Assembly (NCBI RefSeq): GCF_012396235.1
Contig: NZ_JAAXPA010000008.1
Span: 186,001 to 250,000 of the forward strand
Origin: Rhodococcus opacus
Lineage (GTDB): Bacteria; Actinomycetota; Actinomycetes; Mycobacteriales; Mycobacteriaceae
DNA length: 64,000 bases
Direction of reading: 5' to 3'
Part shown: positions 25,093-32,999 of the stretch, in pieces
How the letters are laid out: each line of letters starts with the position of its first letter
Position numbering within the stretch: position 1 is the first letter of the stretch
Notes under the pieces: model-generated
Seen by the model: only the letters and a program-made list of their open reading frames with translations
Databases searched by the model: none
Told to the model about the DNA's origin: nothing
Made by a program: the position numbers and the translations under genes

Positions 25093-26554
25093 ACTCGAAG
25101 TCCGCCGGTTCGACCGACCGCGTCCGGCGCCAGTAGCGCACGGTCGAACCCGGCCAGATGGTGCGGTTGACGCCGTGCGAGTCCAGGTACCAGCTCACGC
25201 ACCCGCCGGTGGACCACACCCCCTTCGCCAGTTTCCGTTGGATGTCGGTGTTGAAGCGGCTCTGCACCGCGGGCCGGACGGCCGCGGAATCGGCGCCGCG
25301 CCGGTCGACGAGATCCATCAGTTCCAGTGCATAACGAATCTGCGACTCGATCATGAAGACCACCGAATTGTGACCGAGCCCGGTGTTGGGTCCGAAGAGG
25401 AAGAACGCGTTGGGGTAACCCGCGACGGTGATACCGAGGTAGGTGCGGATCCCGTGCTCCTCCCATTCGTCGGCGAGGCGCCGGCCCTCGACCCCGGTGA
25501 GCTCGACATTGTCGAAGCCGTCGGTGACATGGAATCCGGTGGCGTAGATGATCGCGTCCACCACCCGCTCCGCCCCGTCGCCCGCGACGATGCTGTGCGG
25601 GCGCACCTCCGCGATGCCCTCGGTGAGCACGACCGTCTTCGGTGAGATCAGCGCCGGGTAGTACACGTCCGACCCCAGGATCCGCTTGCAACCGATGCGA
25701 TAGGACGGGGTCAGCTTCCGGCGCAGTTCGAGATCGGTGACGGTCCTGTTCAGGTTCTTCCGTGCCGCGCTCTCGATCGGCCGCATCAGGCGGGAGTGCC
25801 CGTTGAACCCGAGCGCGAGCGATTCGTAGGTCCAGTAGACCGCGGCACGCACCATTCGACGGGCCAACGGGACCCGGCCGAACAGGCGCCGCGCCTGCGG
25901 CGGAATGCCGAAGTTCAAGCCCGGTATCACCCAGGGCGGCGTCCGCTGATACAACTGCAACTCGGCGACGTCGCCCACGATCTCGGGAACGAACTGGACG
26001 GCGCTGGCGCCCGTGCCGATCACCGCGACCTTCTTGCCCCGCAGGTCGTAGTCGTGGTTCCACTCCGCCGAGTGGAACACCGTGCCCTCGAACGTGTCGG
26101 CGCCGGGCAGATCCGGGACGTTCGGGATGTGGAGGGCGCCGATCCCGGACACGACGAACTGGGCGACGTACTCGTCGCCCGACTCGGTGTGGACGTGCCA
26201 CCGTTGCCGTTCGGCGTCCCAGTACCCGCCTGTCATCGTGCGGCCGAAATGAATGTTGCGCCGCAGGTCGTACTTGTCGGCCAGACCGCGCAGATAGTCG
26301 AAGATCTCCTCCTGACCCGACCACATCCGGGTCCAGTCCGAGTTCGGCTCGAACGAGAACGAGTACAGATGCGAGGGCACGTCACACGCGCAACCGGGGT
26401 ACGTGTTCTCCCGCCAGGTGCCACCGACCTCCCGCGCCTTCTCCAGCAGAATGAAGTCGTCGCGCCCCCGCTTGCGCAGCTGAATGGCCGTGCCCAGACC
26501 GGAAAAACCCGTCCCGATCACCAGGACGCGACACCGATGCACCTCGCCGCTCAC
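25079..26554 (-). CDS. Flavin-containing (Baeyer-Villiger-type) monooxygenase
   Basis: A 491-residue enzyme. The FAD-binding motif VLVIGTGFSGLGTA is at the N-terminus, the NADPH-binding motif VAVIGTGASAVQ in the middle, and the Baeyer-Villiger fingerprint appears as FEGTVFHSAEWNHD. GGTWRENTYPGCACDVPSHL is typical of this group. The substrate is likely a ketone or hydrophobic compound, not identifiable. GTG 26554 (VSGEVHRCRVLVIG) places the FAD motif at residue 10. It is divergent from PPK2 with 35 bases between starts. Confidence 0.9.
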   Translation of the reverse strand: MSGEVHRCRVLVIGTGFSGLGTAIQLRKRGRDDFILLEKAREVGGTWRENTYPGCACDVPSHLYSFSFEPNSDWTRMWSGQEEIFDYLRGLADKYDLRRNIHFGRTMTGGYWDAERQRWHVHTESGDEYVAQFVVSGIGALHIPNVPDLPGADTFEGTVFHSAEWNHDYDLRGKKVAVIGTGASAVQFVPEIVGDVAELQLYQRTPPWVIPGLNFGIPPQARRLFGRVPLARRMVRAAVYWTYESLALGFNGHSRLMRPIESAARKNLNRTVTDLELRRKLTPSYRIGCKRILGSDVYYPALISPKTVVLTEGIAEVRPHSIVAGDGAERVVDAIIYATGFHVTDGFDNVELTGVEGRRLADEWEEHGIRTYLGITVAGYPNAFFLFGPNTGLGHNSVVFMIESQIRYALELMDLVDRRGADSAAVRPAVQSRFNTDIQRKLAKGVWSTGGCVSWYLDSHGVNRTIWPGSTVRYWRRTRSVEPADFEFTLG

Positions 26555-26589
26555 AACTCCATGTAACGCTCCTGTGGCACTGTTTGCAC

Positions 26590-27450
26590 ATGGCAGACAA
26601 GGCACGCGGATTGTGGAAAATGTCGGCGATCGAGGCCCTGCGGTCGCGCCCGGGTCAGCCGATCGCCGAACTCGATCGCGGGAGCACACCCGGATTCGTC
26701 GGCGACAAGTCGGACGGGGTCGCGCTGCTGGAGGAACGCGGGGCAGTACTGTCGTCGCTCCAGGAGAAGCTCTACGCCAACGGACGATCCGGCGACCACC
26801 GGTCGGTGCTGCTCGTGCTGCAAGGCATGGACACCGCGGGTAAAGGCGGAATGGTCCGCCACGTCGTCGGGCACGTGGATCCGCAGGGCGTGGATCACGC
26901 GTCGTTCGGCGTGCCCACTCCCGAGGAGAAGCGCCACCACTTTCTGTGGCGGATCGACAAGGCCCTGCCCCGCGGCGGACAACTCGGTGTTTTCGACCGG
27001 TCGCACTACGAGGACGTGCTAGTGGTCCGGGTTCACGATCTCGTGCCCGAGGAAGTCTGGAGCGGCCGCTACGACGAGATCAACCAATTCGAGAAGGAAC
27101 TCGTCGCCGGCGGCACGACGCTGGTGAAGGTCGCGATGTTCGTGTCACTCGACGAGCAGAAGGCGCGGCTGCTCGAACGGGTGGAACGCCGGGACAAGTA
27201 CTGGAAGTACAACCCGTCGGACGTCGACGAGCGCAGGCTGTGGCCCGCATACCAGGACGCGTATCAGGCGATGCTCGACGAGACGTCGACCGATTACGCG
27301 CCGTGGTACGTGGTTCCGTGCGACCGCAAGTGGTACAGCCGGATCGCGGTCACCGAGCTGCTGATCGGCGCCCTGGAGAAGCTCGACCTCGACTGGCCGG
27401 CCGCGACTTTCGACATCGAAGCGGAGAAGCGGAGGCTCGCGGAATCCTGA
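26590..27450 (+). CDS. ppk2: Polyphosphate kinase 2 family protein
   Basis: A 286-residue P-loop kinase that transfers phosphate between polyphosphate and nucleotides. Walker A GMDTAGKGG is at residues 79-87, Walker B FDRSHYEDV follows near 137, and the lid arginines are in VERRDKYWKYNP. ATG 26590 (MADKARGLWK) is used. One-domain PPK2 enzymes either make GTP/ATP from polyP (class I) or phosphorylate AMP/ADP; the class cannot be fixed by eye. Confidence 0.9.
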   Translation: MADKARGLWKMSAIEALRSRPGQPIAELDRGSTPGFVGDKSDGVALLEERGAVLSSLQEKLYANGRSGDHRSVLLVLQGMDTAGKGGMVRHVVGHVDPQGVDHASFGVPTPEEKRHHFLWRIDKALPRGGQLGVFDRSHYEDVLVVRVHDLVPEEVWSGRYDEINQFEKELVAGGTTLVKVAMFVSLDEQKARLLERVERRDKYWKYNPSDVDERRLWPAYQDAYQAMLDETSTDYAPWYVVPCDRKWYSRIAVTELLIGALEKLDLDWPAATFDIEAEKRRLAES

Positions 27451-27471
27451 GGCCTCCCGAACATGCCGCCG

Positions 27472-27702
27472 TCAGAAGAGGTGCGGCGTTTCGTGGTGCA
27501 GCCTGTGATCGTGACGCACGGTTCCGCCGTACAGCGCCATCGCTCCGGCCAGCGCGACGACACACAGAGATCCGGAGATCACCGCCCAGCCGCCCTGCCC
27601 CGAGCCGGCGGCGACGAGGAACCCGCCGAGACAGACCACCGAGAACAACACGAGAGCGAAGCTGACCCAAGCAGCGAAGAGATTGAGTTTCACGGCACTC
27701 AC
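27472..27702 (-). CDS. Small two-helix membrane protein
   Basis: A 76-residue protein with two hydrophobic helices (AWVSFALVLFSVVCLGGFLV, and WAVISGSLCVVALAGAMAL) and a histidine-rich tail (RHDHRLHHETPH). No family is recognised. The histidines could bind metal. It converges on the PPK2 gene (stops 22 bases apart), and its start faces the stress-type promoter of the DUF2231 gene. Confidence 0.6.
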   Translation of the reverse strand: MSAVKLNLFAAWVSFALVLFSVVCLGGFLVAAGSGQGGWAVISGSLCVVALAGAMALYGGTVRHDHRLHHETPHLF

Positions 27703-27763
27703 CTCACCTTCGAGAACGTGGTCCCGACGCTACGCCCGACCTGCATCGACGACAAGGTGGGCC

Positions 27764-27789
27764 GGTTTTCTTCGCGCCACCCTGGGTAA
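27764..27789 (+). promoter_or_regulatory. SigF-type promoter for DUF2231 gene
   Basis: GGTTT (27764-27768), 15-base spacer, GGGTAA (27784-27789), ten bases before the ATG at 27799. The mycobacterial SigF consensus is GGWWT-N16/17-GGGTAY, so the match is good except for a spacer one base short. SigF is encoded 4 kb away. Confidence 0.5.
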
Positions 27790-27798
27790 CCGCAAGGC

Positions 27799-28356
27799 AT
27801 GAACCTCGAGAGCCTGTTCCGGAAGGCGGAATCCGCCGGGTTCCTCGACGGCGGCAGCCGGTTCCTGCAACAGCGGATCCAGGGGGCGCTCGGTTCGTCC
27901 GGCGCGGGCCCGGTGTTGCGCGGATCATGGCTCGGGCACCCCGTGCATCCCGTTCTCGTCAGCCTTCCCATCGGGGCGTGGGTCGGCGCGACCGTCTTCG
28001 ATCTGGCATTCCGCGATCACGTCGGCGCACGCAGACTGATCGGCCTGGGACTGCTCGCCACTCCCCCGACGTTGGTGACCGGCTGGGCGGACTGGGCCGA
28101 ACGCGATACGCGTCAGCGCCGCGTCGGCCTGATCCACGCCGAGGCCAACGCCATCGGCATCACGGCCATGCTCGCGTCCTACCTTCGCCGCAGGCACGGA
28201 TCGGACGCACGCGCTGTCGTCACGAGCACCGCGGGACTTCTCGCGATCGGCATCGGCGGCGCGCTCGGCGGGCATCTGACCTACGCAATGGGCGCAGGAG
28301 TCGACGGGGTGCGGGAGGGTCCGGGACCGGACACTCTCATCACCCCGGTGGGATGA
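27799..28356 (+). CDS. DUF2231 membrane protein
   Basis: A 185-residue protein of the DUF2231 family: GSWLGHPVHPVLVSLPIGAW precedes the first helix, followed by three more helices (LIGLGLLATPPTLVTGW, ANAIGITAMLASYLRR, GLLAIGIGGALGGHLTYAMG). The conserved histidine pair HPVHP could ligate haem or metal. A SigF-like promoter directly precedes it, pointing to a stress role. A 51-residue membrane protein follows 16 bases later. Confidence 0.8.
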   Translation: MNLESLFRKAESAGFLDGGSRFLQQRIQGALGSSGAGPVLRGSWLGHPVHPVLVSLPIGAWVGATVFDLAFRDHVGARRLIGLGLLATPPTLVTGWADWAERDTRQRRVGLIHAEANAIGITAMLASYLRRRHGSDARAVVTSTAGLLAIGIGGALGGHLTYAMGAGVDGVREGPGPDTLITPVG

Positions 28357-28372
28357 AGAATCGAGGAACGCC

Positions 28373-28528
28373 ATGATCGTGCTCGGACTGATCTTGCTCC
28401 TGATCGGATGGCTCACCGGCCTCACCTGGCTGTGGACCATCGGCATCATCCTCCTGGTGATCGGCGCGATCCTGTGGATTCTCGGCGCCACCGGACGTGC
28501 GGTCGGCGGCAGGCGGCGTTGGTATTAG
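28373..28528 (+). CDS. Small hydrophobic membrane protein (DUF6131-like)
   Basis: A 51-residue protein, nearly all membrane: residues 2-20 (IVLGLILLLIGWLTGLTWL) and 22-40 (TIGIILLVIGAILWILGAT), ending in a basic GGRRRWY tail. It starts 16 bases after DUF2231 behind GAGGAACGCC. Similar short proteins (DUF6131) are common in mycobacteria and rhodococci. Function unknown; co-transcription with DUF2231 is likely. Confidence 0.75.
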   Translation: MIVLGLILLLIGWLTGLTWLWTIGIILLVIGAILWILGATGRAVGGRRRWY

Positions 28529-28536
28529 AACGCAAT

Positions 28537-28586
28537 ACCGGCCGGCTGGTGCAACCTGTCCTGTGACAGAGTGCTAGCCGGTCGGT
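28537..28586. terminator. Hairpin after the DUF2231 operon
   Basis: ACCGGCCGGCT (28537-28547) pairs with AGCCGGTCGGT (28576-28586), 11 positions with one G-T, enclosing 28 bases. It ends the DUF2231 transcript just before the glycosyltransferase promoter region. Confidence 0.5.
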
Positions 28587-28609
28587 TTACAAACCCGAAG
28601 TTCGGGAAT
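28584..28609 (+). promoter_or_regulatory. Possible SigF-type promoter for the glycosyltransferase
   Basis: GGTTT (28584-28588), 15-base spacer, GGGAAT (28604-28609). One base differs from the SigF -10 pattern GGGTAY. It is weaker than the copy before DUF2231, and overlaps the end of the preceding hairpin. Confidence 0.3.
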
Positions 28610-28669
28610 CCCCGTGGCATGACGGCCATTCATCGCGAACCCAGACCTCCCGTGTGCGGCGGGCAACCG

Positions 28670-29917
28670 ATGAGAACGGCAGCCGTCGGCACCTCGAGAC
28701 GATTGAGGATTTCGATGGTCTCGGCCAACGCCAGTCCTCTCGACGTCTCGGACGGCGCCGACGTCGGGGGGCAGAGCATTCACCTCGCCGAACTGTCGGC
28801 AGCCCTCACACGAGAGGGTCACGACGTCACCGTCTACACCCGGGCGGACAGCGAGGACGCCCCGGAGCGGGTCACCACCCTGGGCGGGTACACCGTCGTG
28901 CACGTGCCGGTCGGGCCGGCGCGGCGGATGTCCGAGGCCGAGATCCTGCCGCTGATGGGGGCATTCGGCAGCTTCCTCAAGACCGAATGGGAATCCGAAC
29001 GGCCCGACATCGTCCACGCCCACTACTGGATGTCCGGGATCGCGACGCAACTCGCCGCCCGCACGCTCGGCATTCCGGTGGTCCAGACGTTCCATGCGCT
29101 CGGGGTGGTCGAGCAGAGGTTCGAGCGAGCGGATTCGTCGAGCACTCACAACCGAATTCACTTGGAACAGTTGATCGCCCGCGGCGCCACCCGGGTGGTG
29201 GCGACGTGTACGGACGAGGTCTTCGAACTCTCCCACCTCGGCCTGCCGCGCTCGCGTACGTCCGTGGTTCCGTCCGGCGTCGACGTCGCCGAGTTCACGC
29301 CCGACGGCCGGGCCGACGAGAAGGGTAAACGCCATCGCCTCGTCATGGTCGGCCGACTGGCGCCGAGCAAGGGCTTCGACACCGCGATCGAGGCACTCTC
29401 CCACTTCCCCGACACCGAACTCGTCATCGCGGGCGGTCCGGCCGCCGACGACGTCGCCGACGACCCCGAAGCGTCGCGACTGTTGACACTGGCCCGTGAG
29501 GCGAAGGTGCGCAACCGGGTACGGATCGTCGGGCGCGTGCCGAGAAACGCCATGCCCTCGCTGCTGCGCTCGGCGGATGCCGTCGTGTGCACCCCGTGGT
29601 ACGAGCCGTTCGGCATGGTTCCGCTCGAGGCGATGGCCTGCGGCACCCCGGTGGTGGCGTCCGCCGTCGGCGGGATGCGGGACACGGTGGTCGACGGCAT
29701 CACCGGACGCCTCATCTCACCGCGCAACCCGGTCCGCCTGGCCGAGGCCCTGCGACAGATCTTCGACGACGACGCCCTGCGCACGGGATACGGCATGGCG
29801 GGCTGCGATCGCGCCCGCGCCCGCTACTCGTGGGACCGGGTCGCCACCGACACTCTCCGCGCCTACGGCCGCTGCGTGTCGGCCCCTCCGCGCACGAGTC
29901 GAACCGGCGCCCACTGA
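28670..29917 (+). CDS. Glycosyltransferase family 4 protein
   Basis: A 415-residue GT-B glycosyltransferase. The N-terminal domain shows DVGGQSIHLAELSAALTREG and HAHYWMSG, the C-terminal domain MVGRLAPSKGFDTAIEAL and the donor-binding E-x7-E motif EPFGMVPLE. The architecture resembles MshA and sucrose-phosphate synthase-like enzymes that use UDP- or GDP-sugars. The acceptor is unknown. ATG 28670 is used; an ATG at 28619 would add 17 residues. Confidence 0.85.
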   Translation: MRTAAVGTSRRLRISMVSANASPLDVSDGADVGGQSIHLAELSAALTREGHDVTVYTRADSEDAPERVTTLGGYTVVHVPVGPARRMSEAEILPLMGAFGSFLKTEWESERPDIVHAHYWMSGIATQLAARTLGIPVVQTFHALGVVEQRFERADSSSTHNRIHLEQLIARGATRVVATCTDEVFELSHLGLPRSRTSVVPSGVDVAEFTPDGRADEKGKRHRLVMVGRLAPSKGFDTAIEALSHFPDTELVIAGGPAADDVADDPEASRLLTLAREAKVRNRVRIVGRVPRNAMPSLLRSADAVVCTPWYEPFGMVPLEAMACGTPVVASAVGGMRDTVVDGITGRLISPRNPVRLAEALRQIFDDDALRTGYGMAGCDRARARYSWDRVATDTLRAYGRCVSAPPRTSRTGAH

Positions 29918-29940
29918 AAGTCGGGCGCCGGTTCGGACGG

Positions 29941-30408
29941 TCAGGCCGTTCGGCCGTGCCAGGCCCCGAGGGCACTGTCCACGGAAGCGAAGCAGGGGTA
30001 GCTCGACTCCTGGCCCGCCGCTCTGAGCAGCCGATATACGGGACGGCCGCAGATCATCGCCCACGTCCGCCCGTCCCGGACGTTCGTCGTGTGGACGGTG
30101 TCGAGCACCGACAGACCCGCGGTTCCGATGAAATCCACCTGCGACATGTCGAGGATGAACTGCCCCTCCGGCGAGATCCGCGTGCACACGTAGTCGCGGA
30201 ACCCCGGTGCACTGAACAGGTCGATCTCGCCTCGTACCCCTACCAACATCACCCCGGACCCGAGTCGCTCGGAAGTGAATTCCGCGCTCGCACAGCGTGT
30301 CGGAGCGGAACCGACAGCCGAGAGCGTTACCCTCGGCTTGTACGTGGTACCGAACTCCGTGCCCGAACACGCCATTTCAGGTTCTGGGACCCCTGGACCA
30401 ACAGACAT
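29941..30408 (-). CDS. STAS-domain anti-anti-sigma factor
   Basis: A 155-residue protein with a STAS domain from about residue 45: LVGVRGEIDLFSAPGFRDYV and DMSQVDFIGTAGLSVLD. The usual phosphorylated serine of SpoIIAA-type proteins falls at the GT of FIGTAGLS, so it may be a threonine here. Such proteins release sigma factors by binding the anti-sigma kinase; the nearby RsbW-SigF pair is the obvious partner. The first 40 residues may be non-coding if a later start is used. Confidence 0.75.
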   Translation of the reverse strand: MSVGPGVPEPEMACSGTEFGTTYKPRVTLSAVGSAPTRCASAEFTSERLGSGVMLVGVRGEIDLFSAPGFRDYVCTRISPEGQFILDMSQVDFIGTAGLSVLDTVHTTNVRDGRTWAMICGRPVYRLLRAAGQESSYPCFASVDSALGAWHGRTA

Positions 30409-30607
30409 GGCTCACCCCATCTCGAACATTGAGAGGGGAAGCGGAGCACCTGCAGACAGACCCGACCTCGGACACATGACACCGTCTGCTACCGCAGCGC
30501 TTCCCGACATCGGCTGTGTGTTCAACCTCGGTTCGAGACTACTCCCGCCTGTGATGTGTCACAAGGAAATAACAGATACTCGAGCTCTCATTTGCCCTGG
30601 TGAGCGA

Positions 30608-31372
30608 TTACAAACCGTTATGCACGGTTGTACGCGCCGAAACAGCCGCGACGACACGTTCTGCGACCACGCGCAGTTTGACGTTCTCCCGCTGCGAACG
30701 CGTGACGAGGACGTCGAACGCGGTCTCGGCGTCGAGACCCCGCAACGCCATCACGATTCCCTTCGCCTGATCGATGACGGCGCGGGACCGGAGGGCGATA
30801 CGAAGTTGCTCGATCAGGTTTCTCGCCTCGCTGTACCGCCGGGCATTACGCACCGCGACCGCAGCCGCCTCGACGTACAGCTCCAGCGCCGACTCGTCCA
30901 TCCGGTGGAAGGCGTGCGGCAGCAGTCCGTACAGATTCAGCGCAGCGGACTGCTCCGCGACGGGCAGGGGTACGGACAGATAGCTGTGGACGCCGGCCGG
31001 TTCGGAACTCGCGGCATACGCCGGCCACCTCTCGTGCGCGGCGGCACGGTCGGCCCGCACGGTCTCGCCGGAGCGTACGGCGTCGAGCGCAGGACCCTCA
31101 CCGAGGCGGTACTGCAACTCCTCGAGTGCCGCGAGCTCGTCCGAGGTCGCGGCCACCGTGACGGGACCCGTCGCTCGGACAACGGTGATCCCGGCCATCG
31201 CCGCACCCGGGAACGTCTGGACTACCCGACGGCACAGCCTGTGCAGCGCGACGTCGGTCTCGTCCTCCGGCTCGAGCAACTCGAGCACCGAGTCGAGCGA
31301 CACGGCGACCGCGTCGGCCTGCACAGCCTCGACAGCACTCGTCAACGTGTGCAGGTGAATCTCGTCAGGCAT
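30608..31372 (-). CDS. GAF and ANTAR domain protein
   Basis: A 254-residue regulator. A GAF domain spans about residues 40-180 (MAGITVVRATGPVTVAATSD, then YLSVPLP), and a C-terminal ANTAR domain (residues 190-250) shows LRSRAVIDQAKGIVMALRGL and the alanine/aromatic pattern of that RNA-binding fold. ANTAR proteins act as antiterminators by binding two-hairpin RNAs. ATG 31372 is chosen over 31441 because EIHLHTLTSAV begins the conserved part. It is divergent from the rsbW-sigF operon. Confidence 0.85.
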   Translation of the reverse strand: MPDEIHLHTLTSAVEAVQADAVAVSLDSVLELLEPEDETDVALHRLCRRVVQTFPGAAMAGITVVRATGPVTVAATSDELAALEELQYRLGEGPALDAVRSGETVRADRAAAHERWPAYAASSEPAGVHSYLSVPLPVAEQSAALNLYGLLPHAFHRMDESALELYVEAAAVAVRNARRYSEARNLIEQLRIALRSRAVIDQAKGIVMALRGLDAETAFDVLVTRSQRENVKLRVVAERVVAAVSARTTVHNGL

Positions 31373-31468
31373 CCCACTCGTCTCCCGTGACCACCATGAC
31401 CCTGCCGAGGGCCTCAGGAACGCTGATCGTGCCGCCAACATTACTCGGGCAAACGTACTGATCGGACT

Positions 31469-31495
31469 GGTTTGATCGGTCCTGTTCTGCGGTAT
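31469..31495 (+). promoter_or_regulatory. SigF-type promoter of rsbW-sigF
   Basis: GGTTT (31469-31473), exactly 16-base spacer, CGGTAT (31490-31495); the consensus is GGWWT-N16/17-GGGTAY, so only one base differs. It lies 99 bases before the rsbW start. Autoregulation of usfX-sigF from such a promoter is known in mycobacteria. Confidence 0.6.
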
Positions 31496-31593
31496 TCCAC
31501 CTGCGGTGTCGCCGGATCGCTACCCTGACTTCTCAGCAGCGCGAGCCGACCCACCGCCCGCCGACAGCACGGTACGCCCGACCCGGAGGTCTC

Positions 31594-32028
31594 ATGGCCA
31601 TCGCCAAGACAATCGAATCCGACCAGGATCACACACATCCCGTCGTCGAACTGCGCGTGCGAGCAACGCCCGATCAGCTCTCCGTACTGCGCGCCCTGGC
31701 AGCAACCGTTGCCATCCACGAAGATTTCGACCTCGACTCCATCGCCGACATCAAACTGGCCATGGACGAGATCTGTACCCAGCTGATCGTCCGCGCGACA
31801 CCGGACGCGCTTCTGGTGTGCCGGCTGCAATATCTCGACAACACCCTGCGAGTCGACGTATCGAGCACCACCACGTCGGTCGGCTCCCTCGGCGAGCGTT
31901 CGTTCGCCTGGCACGTACTCAACGCCCTCACCGATTCGGTCGATCTGAAACAGGAACCCGACCCCGCTACCGCGGGTTTCGTGACCACCATGGAATTCAC
32001 CAAGGTGAAGAACGGCCTGAGTCTGTGA
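31594..32028 (+). CDS. rsbW: Anti-sigma factor RsbW/UsfX-like (HATPase fold)
   Basis: A 144-residue GHKL-fold protein matching the short anti-SigF factors of actinobacteria: VELRVRATPDQLSVLRALAA at the N-terminus and IADIKLAMDEICTQLIVRA in the N-box position, where the usual ATP-contacting Asn is replaced by Gln. So ATP binding or kinase activity may be weak. It ends in a GTGA overlap with sigF, the standard coupled order. Confidence 0.85.
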   Translation: MAIAKTIESDQDHTHPVVELRVRATPDQLSVLRALAATVAIHEDFDLDSIADIKLAMDEICTQLIVRATPDALLVCRLQYLDNTLRVDVSSTTTSVGSLGERSFAWHVLNALTDSVDLKQEPDPATAGFVTTMEFTKVKNGLSL

Positions 32029-32822
32029 CGTCCCATACTCACAGTGGGGGGCACACGGCCCGTTGGCCGGACGAGTATCAGGACGTCACAGCACTCTTCG
32101 AACAGATGGCAGCCCTCGACGAGGACGATCCCCGGCGCCGCAGACTGCGGGACGCCGTCGTGACGCGCTGTCTCCCACTCGCCGAACACATCGCGCGACG
32201 CTTCGACGGCCGCGGCGAGGCGCACGACGATCTGGTTCAGGTCGCGCGCCTCGGACTGGTCAACTCGGTCGACCGGTTCGACGTGGAGCGGGGATCCGAC
32301 TTCGTGTCGTTCGCCGTCCCCACCATCATGGGCGAGGTACGACGGCACTTCCGCGACACCGGGTGGGCCGTGCGAGTACCCCGCCGGATGAAGGAACTGC
32401 ACCTCGCGCTCAGCCAGGCCGTCGCCGAACTGTCCCAGAGCCTCGGTCACGCCCCCACCGTCAGCGAACTCGCCGAACACCTGGACCTCGAACAGGAGGA
32501 GGTGGCGCAGGGGCTCCTCGCCGGCAACGCGTATCAGACCGTCTCCGTCGACAACACGTCGTCGGACCGGACCGGCGAGCTGTCGATGGTGGAGACACTC
32601 GGCGACTACGACGCCGCGATGGACGACGTCGAGAACCACGAAACCCTGCGCCCCCTGCTCCAATCTCTCCCCGAACGGGAGCGGACCGTCCTCATGCTGC
32701 GGTTCTTCGGCAACATGACACAGACCCAGATCGCCGACCGAGTCGGCATCTCGCAGATGCACGTGTCCCGGTTGCTGGCGAAGACACTGGCGTCACTGCG
32801 AGATCAACTCGGTGATGCGTAG
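32025..32822 (+). CDS. sigF: RNA polymerase sigma factor SigF/SigB family
   Basis: A 265-residue group 3 sigma factor. Region 2 shows DLVQVARLGLVNSVDRFDV and the promoter-melting FVSFAVPTIMGEVRRHFRD; region 3 ELHLALSQAVAELSQSLGHA; region 4 ERERTVLMLRFFGNMTQTQI with the final HTH VGISQMHVSRLLAKTL. It controls general stress and stationary-phase genes. GTG 32025 overlaps the rsbW stop (GTGA), so translation is coupled. A remnant of an alcohol dehydrogenase and the metE terminator follow. Confidence 0.92.
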   Translation: MTSHTHSGGHTARWPDEYQDVTALFEQMAALDEDDPRRRRLRDAVVTRCLPLAEHIARRFDGRGEAHDDLVQVARLGLVNSVDRFDVERGSDFVSFAVPTIMGEVRRHFRDTGWAVRVPRRMKELHLALSQAVAELSQSLGHAPTVSELAEHLDLEQEEVAQGLLAGNAYQTVSVDNTSSDRTGELSMVETLGDYDAAMDDVENHETLRPLLQSLPERERTVLMLRFFGNMTQTQIADRVGISQMHVSRLLAKTLASLRDQLGDA

Positions 32823-32823
32823 G

Positions 32824-32905
32824 TCAGATCGTTGCCGTGTCGATCACGAATCGGTACCGCACGTCGCTGCCGACCACGCGGTCGTAGGCGCCGTCGCGTG
32901 CTGCC
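32824..32905 (-). pseudogene. 3' fragment of a zinc alcohol dehydrogenase gene
   Basis: The minus strand reads DGAYDRVVGSDVRYRFVIDT and ends ATI at 32824, which is the C-terminus of AdhC-type NADP-dependent alcohol dehydrogenases. An in-frame TAG stands about 30 codons upstream. Only the tail survives, immediately downstream of metE. Confidence 0.6.
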
Positions 32906-32953
32906 CCACTCGTGGCGGCCTACACGTCTACATGTTTGCGCGGCCGAAGGCAC

Positions 32954-32987
32954 GTTCGGGGCCACCGCAGAGGCGGTGACCCCGAAC
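32954..32987. terminator. Terminator after metE
   Basis: GTTCGGGG (32954-32961) pairs with CCCCGAAC (32980-32987), and CACCGC/GCGGTG inside extends the stem past one mismatch. Located 13 bases beyond the metE stop. Confidence 0.7.
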
Positions 32988-32999
32988 ACGCCTGAGAAA

